DNA of 47,517 nucleotides, taken from positions 1 through 47,517 of the forward strand of contig JAHHSR010000007.1 of assembly GCA_020025075.1 (NCBI GenBank), read 5' to 3'. Made by a program: the position numbers and the translations under genes. Shown here in pieces: positions 24,629-31,835 of the stretch; the stretch's first letter is position 1, and every line of letters begins with the position of its first letter. Source of the DNA: Pectinatus sp. (GTDB lineage: Bacteria; Bacillota; Negativicutes; Selenomonadales; Selenomonadaceae). The notes beneath the pieces are model-generated. The model made no database searches and was not told the origin of the DNA. It was given only the letters and a program-made list of their open reading frames with translations.

Positions 24629-24640
24629 TCGCATTTCTTA

Positions 24641-24684
24641 CAGTTGAAAATTCAGCTAACAGGTAAATTTTCAGCTGTTTTTTT
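24641..24684 (+). terminator. Intrinsic terminator after queA
   Basis: CAGTTGAAAATT at 24641-24652 pairs with AATTTTCAGCTG at 24666-24677, with one G-U pair, around a 13-base loop and is followed by seven T. It ends the tsaE-to-queA operon. Confidence 0.85.
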
Positions 24685-24771
24685 ATAAAAAGTAGTGAAA
24701 AAAAAGCTCACTTTGTGTAAAATATAACTTGTAAGCAATAATAGACTGTATATTGCGCGTATTGTTCATGA

Positions 24772-24799
24772 GCGCGGTCAAAAGACAAGAGTCTCGCGC
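24772..24799 (+). other. Small bulged hairpin in the leader of the second hydrogenase gene
   Basis: GCGCG (24772-24776) pairs with CGCGC (24795-24799); inside, AGAC pairs with GTCT around AAGA, with GTCAAA bulged on one side. It lies 32 bases before the ATG and clear of the ribosome binding site. It could be an mRNA stabiliser or regulatory element; I recognise no known motif. Confidence 0.3.
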
Positions 24800-24831
24800 C
24801 AGCTTTTGCGATGAGAGAAAGGACGAAATCA

Positions 24832-25956
24832 ATGAGCATCACAGAAACTTTTGAAGAACTTTACAAAGAGGCTGCAAAACGTGCTACTGGAACGGACAAA
24901 ATCAATTATGACCCCTCCCAGCTAGACTGCATCTTTAACCCCGGCTGTCATCAGCCACAATGGAAATTGTCGGATATCTTAAATGATGATGATACCACTG
25001 TCACCAAAGGCAACCCCATAAGCCGCGATGTCGCGGGCATGCTCCACGCAATAAGCAACCGTGGCATGAAGAGGGCATTCGTTCTCACAGCTCCCGCCTT
25101 TCAGGGTCAATTCAGCAGCGAGGTTACGGCAGGCATGATGCGCTCCGCCTTTTATGAAATCGGCTTTGATGGTTTTGTTGAAGTCGCTATCTTTGCCGAT
25201 ATTCTCACCTTGATGGAAGCACTCGAGTTTGATAAAAACATCCAAAAAAAGCAAGACTACATGATTACGAGCTGCTGCTGCCCCATGTGGATTGGCATGA
25301 TTAAGAAGATTTACACCGACCTCATTCCCCATGTGCCGCCAACAGTCTCACCAATGATTGCCGCCGGCCGCGTCATAAAGAAGCTCCATCCTGACTGCCT
25401 CACCGTCTTTATCGGGCCTTGCCTAGCGAAAAAGTCAGAAAAAAATGACCCAGATATTGCCGGTGCTATTGATTTCGTCCTGACCTTCCAAGAAACGAAG
25501 GAATTATTCGATATTCTCAATGTCGACCTGACTAAACAGCCCGACAAGGTGAAGGAAAACACCTCCAAAATGGGCCGTATCTATGCACGCCGCGGTGGCG
25601 TAAGCGAAGCTGTCAGAACAACTTTGGCAAAATTACATCCCCATCGTCAGATAGAATTAAAATCCCAGCAGGCTGATGGCGTCCCCAACTGCCGCAAGAT
25701 GATTGAAGATATCCAAAAAGGCAATACAGACGCCAACTTCTTCGAAGGTATGGGTTGCATTGGCGGCTGCGTCGGCGGTCCGCGCTCCATTTTACCGAAA
25801 GAAAAAGGCGCGCAGGAAGTAGATGACTATGGCGACAAGGCACTTTATGAAACACCGCTTGATAACCCTTATGTCCTTGAGCTTTTGCATCGCCTCAACT
25901 TTACTACTTTAGACAGCCTTTTAGAAGATAAAGAACTTTTCGTACGCAAATGGTAA
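24832..25956 (+). CDS. Stand-alone [FeFe]-hydrogenase-like protein with altered L1 motif
   Basis: A 374-residue protein containing little beyond the H-cluster domain: L1 is TSCCCPMW (C148-C150), L2 is GPCLAKKSE (C197) and L3 is GMGCIGGCVGGP near 300. It lacks the N-terminal ferredoxin-like domains of HydA at 5283; C33 and C39 are the only early cysteines. L1 has one more Cys than the TSCCPxW of the classic enzyme, and L3 lacks the MACPGG and GGGQ pattern. Such variants belong to the less studied branches of the [FeFe] family, with catalytic or sensory roles. ATG 24832 follows AAAGGA at eight bases. It stands alone between two terminators; the maturases at 7047-10776 could serve it. Confidence 0.82.
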   Translation: MSITETFEELYKEAAKRATGTDKINYDPSQLDCIFNPGCHQPQWKLSDILNDDDTTVTKGNPISRDVAGMLHAISNRGMKRAFVLTAPAFQGQFSSEVTAGMMRSAFYEIGFDGFVEVAIFADILTLMEALEFDKNIQKKQDYMITSCCCPMWIGMIKKIYTDLIPHVPPTVSPMIAAGRVIKKLHPDCLTVFIGPCLAKKSEKNDPDIAGAIDFVLTFQETKELFDILNVDLTKQPDKVKENTSKMGRIYARRGGVSEAVRTTLAKLHPHRQIELKSQQADGVPNCRKMIEDIQKGNTDANFFEGMGCIGGCVGGPRSILPKEKGAQEVDDYGDKALYETPLDNPYVLELLHRLNFTTLDSLLEDKELFVRKW

Positions 25957-25971
25957 GCACTTTTTTATAGC

Positions 25972-26004
25972 AAAAAAGCCGCCTCAAACGAGGCGGCTTT
26001 TTTT
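25972..26004. terminator. Bidirectional terminator between convergent genes
   Basis: The stem GCCGCCTC/GAGGCGGC has the loop AAAC and is flanked by A6 and T7, so it serves the hydrogenase-like gene on the plus strand and the small gene on the minus strand, whose stop lies at its edge. Confidence 0.93.
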
Positions 26005-26308
26005 AATTGACTTTACCGGGAATCTGCTTCCAGATACGGCGGAATGTATTTTGCTGCGCTTCCGGCGAACGGCTGATACGCGCTTCTAATTCTTCCTCTG
26101 TCTGGATTGTAAACATCGTTTCATAAATTTCATCAATAGACTTAAACTTATAAACATCCAGACTATCTAAATAAGCATATTCAGGAATTGTTTCCATTTC
26201 TTTTCTTATCTTCGCACGGTAAGCATCGGCATTAGGATTATGAACGCCATTAATGGCATCTTCTAACTCCTTGAGGTCGAGCATCTTCCGCATTTCTTCG
26301 CTCATCAT
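26003..26308 (-). CDS. Small acidic protein of unknown function
   Basis: A 101-residue soluble, charged protein, rich in Glu and Lys, with no signal peptide, membrane segment or Cys. It starts MMSEEMRKMLDLKELEDAI and contains YLDSLDVYKFKSIDEIYETMF. Two adjacent ATG codons compete for the start; GGGGGATTTGAG lies about 12 bases upstream. It stands between glmS and the hydrogenase-like gene and ends in the shared terminator. I do not recognise a family. Confidence 0.7.
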   Translation of the reverse strand: MMSEEMRKMLDLKELEDAINGVHNPNADAYRAKIRKEMETIPEYAYLDSLDVYKFKSIDEIYETMFTIQTEEELEARISRSPEAQQNTFRRIWKQIPGKVN

Positions 26309-26445
26309 AATTACTCAAATCCCCCTTAGCAACTCTCTTTATCTATATCTTCAAGCGGCCGTGAATGCTTTGCGGCGCTTTTGAAAAACGCACTTTAAGT
26401 CACTTCTGCCTGTATATTATACCCTTTTCCCGCAAAATACGCAAA

Positions 26446-28275
26446 TCATTCAACCGTTACCGACTTAGCAAGATTGCGCGGTTTATCGACATCACAGCCG
26501 CGCAAAACGGCCGTATAATAGGCAAGAAGCTGCAGCGGCACAACTGCCAGGATGGGAAGCAGCAATTCATCTGTGGCAGGAACTTTGATGACGCTATCTA
26601 CATATTTATCAAGTTCATCATCACCCGTAACACCAACACCGACGACAGTAGCTTCGCGTGCTTTTACCTCTTTTATGTTGCTCAAAGTCTTTTCATAAAT
26701 ATCGCGCTGCGTAGCCAGGGCAATAACGGGCATCTGCGGCACTACAAGGGCCAGTGTGCCATGCTTTAGTTCACCAGCAGCATAAGCCTCAGCGTGAATA
26801 TAAGAGATTTCCTTCAATTTTAAAGAGCCTTCTAAGGCAATATCATAATCAAGCGAGCGGCCGATGAAAAAGGCATCGGCATGGTCTTTAAACTGCGCTG
26901 CACACTCTTTAATCAGGGGAGCCGTTTCTAAGACGTCCTCCAATTTTTGCGGCAAGCTGCGCAAAGCTGCCAAAAGATTATGCTGTCTATCTGCATCCAC
27001 TTTTCCCTTGAGGCAAGCCATGTAAAAGGCGAGCATAAACACCGTTACAAGCTGCGTTGTATAGGCCTTAGTGGAGGCGACAGCAATTTCCGGTCCGGCC
27101 CAAGTGTAAATGACCTCATCTGCTTCGCGCGCAATTGATGAGCCAACGACATTGGTTATCGCCAAAGTGCTCGCGCCGAGACGCTTTGCCTCGCGCAATG
27201 CGGCAAGCGTATCGCTCGTTTCGCCCGACTGGCTGATGACAATTAAAAGCGTCTGCGCATCAATAATCGGATTTCTATATCTAAATTCCGAAGCAATATC
27301 CGTCTCGACGGGAATACGCGCTAACTTTTCGATATAATACTTGCCGACCATTCCTGCATGATAAGCAGTACCGCAAGCAACAATATAGATTTTATTGAAC
27401 GAATTTAAATAATCAGCCGACCAATTAAGTTCATTAAAAACAATGCAGTCGCTATTTTCCGGCAAGCGCGGCGAAATTGTGCTGCGCACTGCTTTAGGCT
27501 GCTCATGAATTTCCTTGAGCATAAAATGTTCAAAGCCGCCTTTTTCTGCCGCCTGAGCATCCCAGCTGACCTCGAAAACCTTCTTGTCAACAGGCGTGCC
27601 TTCCGCATCGGTAATCCAGACGAAATCCTTTTTGACAATAGCGACTTCGCCATCATTTAAAATATAATTGCGGCGCGTATAGCTGATGATAGCCGGAATA
27701 TCAGAAGCAATGAAGTTTTCGCCTGTGCCAAGACCGATGACGAGAGGATTGTCCTTTTTCGTGCATATCAGCATATCCGGGTCAAACCTTGACAAAAAGA
27801 CGAGTGAATACGAGCCCTTAATGCGGCGTAAAACGGCACGTACTGCCTTTTCAAAATCCCCCTTATATTCCTCTTCCAAAAGATGAGCAACAACTTCAGA
27901 GTCAGTTTCCGAACGGAATTTATGACCCCTTTGCAGCAATTCTTCCTTTAAAGACAAATAGTTTTCTATAATCCCGTTATGAACGATGGCAAAATTGCCC
28001 GCACAGTCAAGGTGCGGATGGGAATTATTATCAGATGGACCGCCATGCGTCGCCCAGCGCGTATGACCGATACCAATACTTCCTGCTAAATCCTTCCCTT
28101 TCAACTTTTGACGCAATGCCTCAAGACGGCCAACGCTCTTTTCCACATCAATCTTCTGCTTATCGAGAACAGCAATGCCCGCTGAGTCATAGCCTCTATA
28201 TTCAAGCTTTGTCAGGCCATCTAAGAGAAACTTCTCAGCTCGTTTAGAGCCAACATAACCAACAATACCACACAT
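26446..28275 (-). CDS. glmS: Glutamine-fructose-6-phosphate aminotransferase (isomerizing)
   Basis: A 609-residue enzyme, the usual GlmS length. The N-terminal glutaminase domain begins MCGIVGYVG with the nucleophile Cys2, then IGIGHTRWATHGGPS near residue 70 and HNGIIENY. The two SIS domains include ACGTAYHAGMVGKYY, VISQSGETSDTLAALREA and AVASTKAYTTQ, and the C-terminus DKPRNLAKSVTVE closes the active site. It supplies glucosamine-6-phosphate for the cell wall. Expression is evidently controlled by the glmS ribozyme in its 5' leader. The nan cluster at the left end of the window returns amino sugars to the same pool. Confidence 0.97.
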   Translation of the reverse strand: MCGIVGYVGSKRAEKFLLDGLTKLEYRGYDSAGIAVLDKQKIDVEKSVGRLEALRQKLKGKDLAGSIGIGHTRWATHGGPSDNNSHPHLDCAGNFAIVHNGIIENYLSLKEELLQRGHKFRSETDSEVVAHLLEEEYKGDFEKAVRAVLRRIKGSYSLVFLSRFDPDMLICTKKDNPLVIGLGTGENFIASDIPAIISYTRRNYILNDGEVAIVKKDFVWITDAEGTPVDKKVFEVSWDAQAAEKGGFEHFMLKEIHEQPKAVRSTISPRLPENSDCIVFNELNWSADYLNSFNKIYIVACGTAYHAGMVGKYYIEKLARIPVETDIASEFRYRNPIIDAQTLLIVISQSGETSDTLAALREAKRLGASTLAITNVVGSSIAREADEVIYTWAGPEIAVASTKAYTTQLVTVFMLAFYMACLKGKVDADRQHNLLAALRSLPQKLEDVLETAPLIKECAAQFKDHADAFFIGRSLDYDIALEGSLKLKEISYIHAEAYAAGELKHGTLALVVPQMPVIALATQRDIYEKTLSNIKEVKAREATVVGVGVTGDDELDKYVDSVIKVPATDELLLPILAVVPLQLLAYYTAVLRGCDVDKPRNLAKSVTVE

Positions 28276-28309
28276 AAAAAGATACCTCCAAAATAATACT
28301 TCTGCCTGT

Positions 28310-28440
28310 CCTCATTTTGTCTTGTCCCTTGCTCACGCAGAGGTTTTGTCAAATTTTGCGACCGGACTCGGCCGGAAGGCATCCGCTGAAATATTCGACG
28401 ACCTTCTCCTCGTATTCTCCTTAAGAAGAACCAGCGCTAA
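28310..28440 (-). ncRNA. glmS ribozyme (glucosamine-6-phosphate-activated self-cleaving leader)
   Basis: On the minus strand, upstream of glmS, the element begins at AGCGCTGG, with the predicted cleavage between A 28438 and G 28437. It contains the conserved core GGTCGTCGAATATTTC and AGCGGATGCCTTCCGGC, followed by a GAGTCCGGTC stem and the downstream pairing region. This is the Firmicutes glmS ribozyme, which cuts the mRNA when GlcN6P accumulates. The distal boundary is approximate. It fills most of the gap between glmS and pepT. Confidence 0.92.
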
Positions 28441-28506
28441 CAAAATGTTTTCTTGCCAAAGCAGCGCGGCAGAGCACCACCTCAGTCAAAATACTATATT
28501 CTTCAT

Positions 28507-28535
28507 ATTTTAATATACATATATAATTTGGTCAA
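28507..28535 (-). promoter_or_regulatory. glmS promoter
   Basis: On the minus strand TTGACC (28535-28530) and TAAAAT (28512-28507) are 17 bases apart. Transcription from here would produce a leader carrying the glmS ribozyme roughly 70 bases downstream. Confidence 0.7.
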
Positions 28536-28623
28536 GATAAACAGGTATATCTTTATCTTTACCGGACACTTCATAGCTAAAAACAATCAAGTGCCTATAT
28601 AATTTCATTTCCCGCCTAAATGC

Positions 28624-28652
28624 TGTTTTTTTTATAATCTTCGTGTTATAAT
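28624..28652 (+). promoter_or_regulatory. Candidate pepT promoter
   Basis: TATAAT at 28647-28652 has the poor -35 TGTTTT at 28624-28629, 17 bases upstream. It is about 68 bases before the pepT start and diverges from the glmS promoter. Confidence 0.45.
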
Positions 28653-28719
28653 ACGGCTAAATATTGAGAAAATTAACATAATAACTTAAAAAGTTATCTT
28701 AGTTAGGAGGTTTTATACC

Positions 28720-29961
28720 GTGCAAAAAAAATTATTAGAAAAATTTCTTCGCTATGTCTCCATCCCCACCCAATCTGACCCAGCGTCAAACACAGTACCC
28801 ACAACGCCCCAGCAGTATGAGCTAGCAGAATTATTAAAGGAAGATTTGCAAAAAATAGGCTTAAAGGACTTATTCCTAAGCGACTGCAGCGTCTTAACGG
28901 GCTATTTGCCCGCTAATCAGCCAAGAGCCAGTAAAATACCTAAAATCGGTTTTTGCGCTCATTTAGATACCGTTAATGTCAATTTATCACCAGTCGTAAA
29001 GCCACATTTAATTAAGAATTACAACGGAAAGGATATTTGCCTTAACCGCGAAAAGGATATTTGGCTGCGCACGAAAGAGTATCCCAAAATAAAAGATTAT
29101 ATAGGAGAAGATATCCTCGTAACAGATGGCACATCTGTCCTAGGCGCCGATAACAAGGCGGCAATTGCCAATATCGTAACTGCATTGGAATATTTAACCG
29201 AGCACCCAGAAATTATGCATGGCGATATTTATATAGCCTTTGTGCCAGATGAGGAGTGCGGCTTACGCGGTTCTAAAAAGATGAACTTCAATCGCTTTCC
29301 CGCCGACTTTGCCTATACGATAGATTGCTGCGAAACAGGCGAAGTCGTCTGCCAAACCTTTAATGCCGCTGAAGCCAGCGTAACAATTAAAGGCGTTCCT
29401 GCCCATCCGATGGCAGCTAAAGGCGTGATGGTTAATCCCACGCTAATTGCTGTTGACTTAGTAAATAGTTTTGACCGGCAGCAAACGCCAGAGCATACAG
29501 AAGGAATGGAAGGATATACGTGGTTTAGAGAAATAAAGACTAATGCTGCCGAAGGAACAGTCACTATCAGTATCCGCGATCACCACAAAGATTTATTCCA
29601 ATTGCGCAAAAAGCAGCTATCAGATGCCGTAAAATTCTTGCAAGCACGCTATAAACAGGCGAAAATCGATTTAAAAATCAATGATATTTACTGTAATATC
29701 GCCGATGTGATAACACCTGAAAATCAAAAGGCTATAGATTTACTTTATCATGCCTTAAAAGACCTAAATATTAAGGCCAAGACAATCGCTATGCGCGGCG
29801 GAACAGACGGCTCTTTTATTTCAACCAAAGGAATTTTAACGCCAAATTACTTTACAGGAGCGATGAATTTCCACTCAAATAAAGAATTTTTACCATTAAA
29901 TGCTTTTGAAAAATCTTGCCGGACAACTCTAAAAATTATCGAATTAACGGGTAAGATATAA
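28720..29961 (+). CDS. pepT: Peptidase T (tripeptide aminopeptidase), M20 family
   Basis: A 413-residue cytoplasmic zinc aminopeptidase. The metal ligands are placed in GFCAHLDTVN (His, with Asp two residues on), LGADNKAA (bridging Asp), PDEECGLRGSK (catalytic and metal Glu pair), DCCETG and a C-terminal His in MNFHSNKEF; GGTDGSFIS marks PepT. It removes the N-terminal residue of tripeptides. GTG start at 28720 follows AGGAGG. Codon choice is more AT-rich (many TTA, ATA, AAA) than in the neighbouring operons, which could mean different ancestry or expression level. Confidence 0.93.
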   Translation: MQKKLLEKFLRYVSIPTQSDPASNTVPTTPQQYELAELLKEDLQKIGLKDLFLSDCSVLTGYLPANQPRASKIPKIGFCAHLDTVNVNLSPVVKPHLIKNYNGKDICLNREKDIWLRTKEYPKIKDYIGEDILVTDGTSVLGADNKAAIANIVTALEYLTEHPEIMHGDIYIAFVPDEECGLRGSKKMNFNRFPADFAYTIDCCETGEVVCQTFNAAEASVTIKGVPAHPMAAKGVMVNPTLIAVDLVNSFDRQQTPEHTEGMEGYTWFREIKTNAAEGTVTISIRDHHKDLFQLRKKQLSDAVKFLQARYKQAKIDLKINDIYCNIADVITPENQKAIDLLYHALKDLNIKAKTIAMRGGTDGSFISTKGILTPNYFTGAMNFHSNKEFLPLNAFEKSCRTTLKIIELTGKI

Positions 29962-30031
29962 CATAAGTAAGTATTTTATACTGTATACCATTATTAATAT
30001 TTTTATCACTAAAAATATGTGAATATTAAAT

Positions 30032-30070
30032 AACATTTATTTTGCATATTTTAACAATAAATGTTATAAT
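30032..30070 (+). promoter_or_regulatory. Promoter with a perfect 10-bp inverted repeat, upstream of small ORF and uspA
   Basis: TTGCAT at 30042-30047 and TATAAT at 30065-30070 are 17 bases apart. AACATTTATT at 30032-30041 and AATAAATGTT at 30056-30065 form a perfect 10-bp inverted repeat whose arms flank the -35 and abut the -10. Centre-to-centre spacing is 24 bases, suiting a dimeric repressor that blocks polymerase. I do not recognise the regulator. Confidence 0.6.
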
Positions 30071-30091
30071 ATAAACAAGAAAAGATTGTTG

Positions 30092-30229
30092 ATGGGCAAG
30101 GGCGCTCTGACAAAGGCAGAGGCGGCCAGAGCCGCTGCCCTTTTAAAAGAGAAAGGCGGTGCAGCCTGCTGCTGCCTCTGCAGTATGGCGAGAATTATTT
30201 TGCCATATTTAATGGCGGCAGGCAATTAA
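30092..30229 (+). CDS. Small 45-residue protein with a CCCLC motif, coupled to uspA
   Basis: An ATG at 30092 with AGAAAAG seven bases upstream opens a 45-codon frame. Residues 5-24 form an Ala/Lys/Glu-rich helix-like segment (ALTKAEAARAAALLKEK), then GGAACCCLCSM carries four Cys within five residues, and the C-terminus RIILPYLMAAGN is hydrophobic. The TAA is separated from the uspA ATG by one base, the usual geometry for translational coupling, and uspA has no good ribosome binding site of its own. The same stretch can also fold as RNA (GGCAGAGGC near 30115 can pair with GCCTCTGC near 30174), so a structured leader is the alternative. No family recognised. Confidence 0.55.
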   Translation: MGKGALTKAEAARAAALLKEKGGAACCCLCSMARIILPYLMAAGN

Positions 30230-30230
30230 T

Positions 30231-30662
30231 ATGGCTATCTGCAATTCTATTTTTGTCCCCATTGATAGTTCTGAAAATTCCGATAAATCTTTGCAAAAAG
30301 CAACCCAACTGGCAAAGCTGACCGGAGCAAAAATCACTGTCATCCACGTAGTTGACCTCAATGTAGCCTTTTCCGCCTTGCGCGGCGCTGATTTCAACCT
30401 GCATTTTATCGAGACCTTTGAAAACGCCGGCAATGAGCTGCTGCAAAAGGCTGCCGGCTATCTCGACGGCTATGAAAATGTTTCTTATGAACTCCTAAAA
30501 GGCGACCCTTCCCATGTGCTCGCCAAAAAAATTAATGCCGAAAAGCCAGACGTCGTCATCATCGCCGGGCGTGGCAAGGGCCAAATATCGCAGATTTTAA
30601 TTGGCAGCGTTGCCCACTATTTGCTCACGCATACCGAAAGCCCTATCTTAATAGTCAGATAG
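30231..30662 (+). CDS. Universal stress protein (UspA family)
   Basis: A 143-residue single-domain UspA fold. It opens with SIFVPIDSSENSDKSLQKA, and the ATP-binding pattern G-x2-G-x9-G-S appears as GRGKGQISQILIGSVAHYLL near residue 112, ending SPILIVR. ATP-binding Usp proteins respond to energy and redox stress; the precise role here is unknown. It appears coupled to the 45-codon ORF ahead of it. A bidirectional terminator follows. Confidence 0.9.
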   Translation: MAICNSIFVPIDSSENSDKSLQKATQLAKLTGAKITVIHVVDLNVAFSALRGADFNLHFIETFENAGNELLQKAAGYLDGYENVSYELLKGDPSHVLAKKINAEKPDVVIIAGRGKGQISQILIGSVAHYLLTHTESPILIVR

Positions 30663-30667
30663 ACACA

Positions 30668-30702
30668 AAAAATCCCTGCCAAAAATTGGCAGGGATTTTT
30701 TT
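30668..30702. terminator. Bidirectional terminator between uspA and rpsR
   Basis: AAAAATCCCTGCCA at 30668-30681 pairs with TGGCAGGGATTTTT at 30687-30700, a 14-bp perfect stem with a 5-base loop and A- and T-runs on both sides. It ends both the uspA transcript and the rpsF-ssb-rpsR transcript. Confidence 0.93.
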
Positions 30703-30934
30703 ATTCAGCAGTGAACGGCAACAAAGCAATGTTGCGAGCACGCTTAATTGCAAGCGTTACCTGGCGCTGATGACGAGCACAGTTGCCCGAAATGCGGCGC
30801 GGTAAAATCTTGCCGCGTTCAGTAATGAAACGGCGCAATTTAGCAACGTCTTTATAGTCGATAGCTTCAACTTTATCTGCGCAGAAGCTGCATACTTTTC
30901 TCTTCGGTCTTCTGCCTTTATCACGTCTAACCAA
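30701..30934 (-). CDS. rpsR: 30S ribosomal protein S18
   Basis: A 77-residue basic protein. Conserved stretches are RRPKRKVCSFCADKVEAIDYKD, with a CxxC pair, then FITERGKILPRRISG and RHQRQVTLAIKRARNIALLPF. I chose TTG 30934 because AAGGAGG lies eight bases upstream and the resulting N-terminus MVRRDKGRRP matches S18 length; an in-frame ATG at 30952 overlapping the ssb stop would add six residues. It is third in the rpsF-ssb-rpsR operon; S18 binds S6 on the small subunit. Confidence 0.95.
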   Translation of the reverse strand: MVRRDKGRRPKRKVCSFCADKVEAIDYKDVAKLRRFITERGKILPRRISGNCARHQRQVTLAIKRARNIALLPFTAE

Positions 30935-30951
30935 TTCGAAAGCCTCCTTCA

Positions 30952-31413
30952 TCAAAATGGAATTTCTTCGTCAGAGGGAACATCATGTCCAAGCGAGCTA
31001 GCCGGGTCATAAGGCTTTGCTTCTTCCCTTGCCGGCTGGGCAGAATAACCGCCCTCGGCAAATGAAGACTCATGTGCGGCCGCTGCTGCCTTTGAACCGA
31101 TAAACTCAATATCATTGGCAACTATTTCCGTCACATAGCGCTTCGAGCCATCTTGCGCATCATAACTGCGCGTCTGCAACCGCCCTTCGACGATTACCTG
31201 GCTACCCTTTGCCAAATAATTGCCGCAGATTTCACCCAATTTTTGCCAAGCAATAACGGTGAAAAAATCAGCCGTAGGCTGCCCTTGCTGTGCATCCTTT
31301 GACCCTACGCGGCGATTAACGGCAATCCTAAAATTGGCAACTGCCTTGCCCGTCTGCGTGTAACGCACTTCCGGGTCAGCAGTCAAGCGACCGGCTAAGA
31401 TGACCTTGTTCAT
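30952..31413 (-). CDS. ssb: Single-stranded DNA-binding protein
   Basis: A 153-residue OB-fold protein. The N-terminus MNKVILAGRLTADPEVRYT and the core FRIAVNRR...FFTVIAWQKLGEIC, then GSQVIVEGRLQTRSYD, are typical of SSB. A flexible Ala/Ser/Pro-rich tail leads to the acidic tip DEEIPF, which recruits repair and replication proteins. The gene order S6-SSB-S18 is conserved in bacteria. Confidence 0.97.
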   Translation of the reverse strand: MNKVILAGRLTADPEVRYTQTGKAVANFRIAVNRRVGSKDAQQGQPTADFFTVIAWQKLGEICGNYLAKGSQVIVEGRLQTRSYDAQDGSKRYVTEIVANDIEFIGSKAAAAAHESSFAEGGYSAQPAREEAKPYDPASSLGHDVPSDEEIPF

Positions 31414-31431
31414 GAAAATCCCCCTTCATAA

Positions 31432-31719
31432 TTATTTTTCGTCCGTTCTAACAATCATGTGCTTTAAGATATCGTCGGTAATCTTCATTACGCGATCGAT
31501 TTCATTAACGCAAGCCGTTTCAGCATCAAGATTGAACAGGCAGTAATAACCTTCCATGCAACCTTTAATTTCATAGGCAAGGCGCTTTTTGCCCCAACGG
31601 TCTTCCTTTTCAATCGTTGCACCATTTTCCTTAGCGAGATTGGAAAACTTTTCGATGATGGCGTTGGTCTGTTCTTCTTCCATTGGTTTGACAATGAATA
31701 TGACTTCGTACTTTCTCAC
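31432..31719 (-). CDS. rpsF: 30S ribosomal protein S6
   Basis: A 95-residue protein with the S6 N-terminus MRKYEVIFIVKP, the core RWGKKRLAYEIKG and LFNLDAE, and the C-terminal DDILKHMIVR. GTG start at 31719 with GGGAGGTGA seven bases upstream. First gene of the rpsF-ssb-rpsR operon, with a hairpin in its leader that may serve autoregulation by the S6:S18 complex. Confidence 0.96.
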   Translation of the reverse strand: MRKYEVIFIVKPMEEEQTNAIIEKFSNLAKENGATIEKEDRWGKKRLAYEIKGCMEGYYCLFNLDAETACVNEIDRVMKITDDILKHMIVRTDEK

Positions 31720-31730
31720 GAAATCACCTC

Positions 31731-31764
31731 CCTCTGTGGTCTATGGCTCCTTCTGGAGCAGAGG
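31731..31764 (-). promoter_or_regulatory. Leader hairpin of rpsF, candidate S6:S18 autoregulatory site
   Basis: On the minus strand CCTCTG (31764-31759) pairs with CAGAGG (31736-31731), and CTCC pairs with GGAG around AGAA, leaving a one-sided internal loop CCATAGACCA. The 3' arm abuts the GGGAGG ribosome binding site. The shape fits the known S6:S18 leader class, but the loop does not clearly show its CCG box. Confidence 0.5.
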
Positions 31765-31799
31765 ATTCAAAATAAATTTTGAAACCTAGTATCTTATTT

Positions 31800-31827
31800 A
31801 TTATAACATAAAGAACAAAAAAAACAA
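31800..31827 (-). promoter_or_regulatory. rpsF operon promoter
   Basis: On the minus strand TTGTTT (31827-31822) and TATAAT (31805-31800) are separated by 16 bases, about 80 bases before rpsF, so the leader hairpin lies in the transcript. The promoter sits next to the 3' end of the upstream transporter gene. Confidence 0.65.
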
Positions 31828-31835
31828 GCTATTTC

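Noticed and set aside
24772..24799. Intrinsic terminator in the leader of the second hydrogenase gene
   Set aside because: The stem is short and bulged, and no T-run follows.
30092..30230. Known riboswitch class in the uspA leader
   Set aside because: I could not match it to any riboswitch consensus I know; a short coding frame fits the junction with uspA better.
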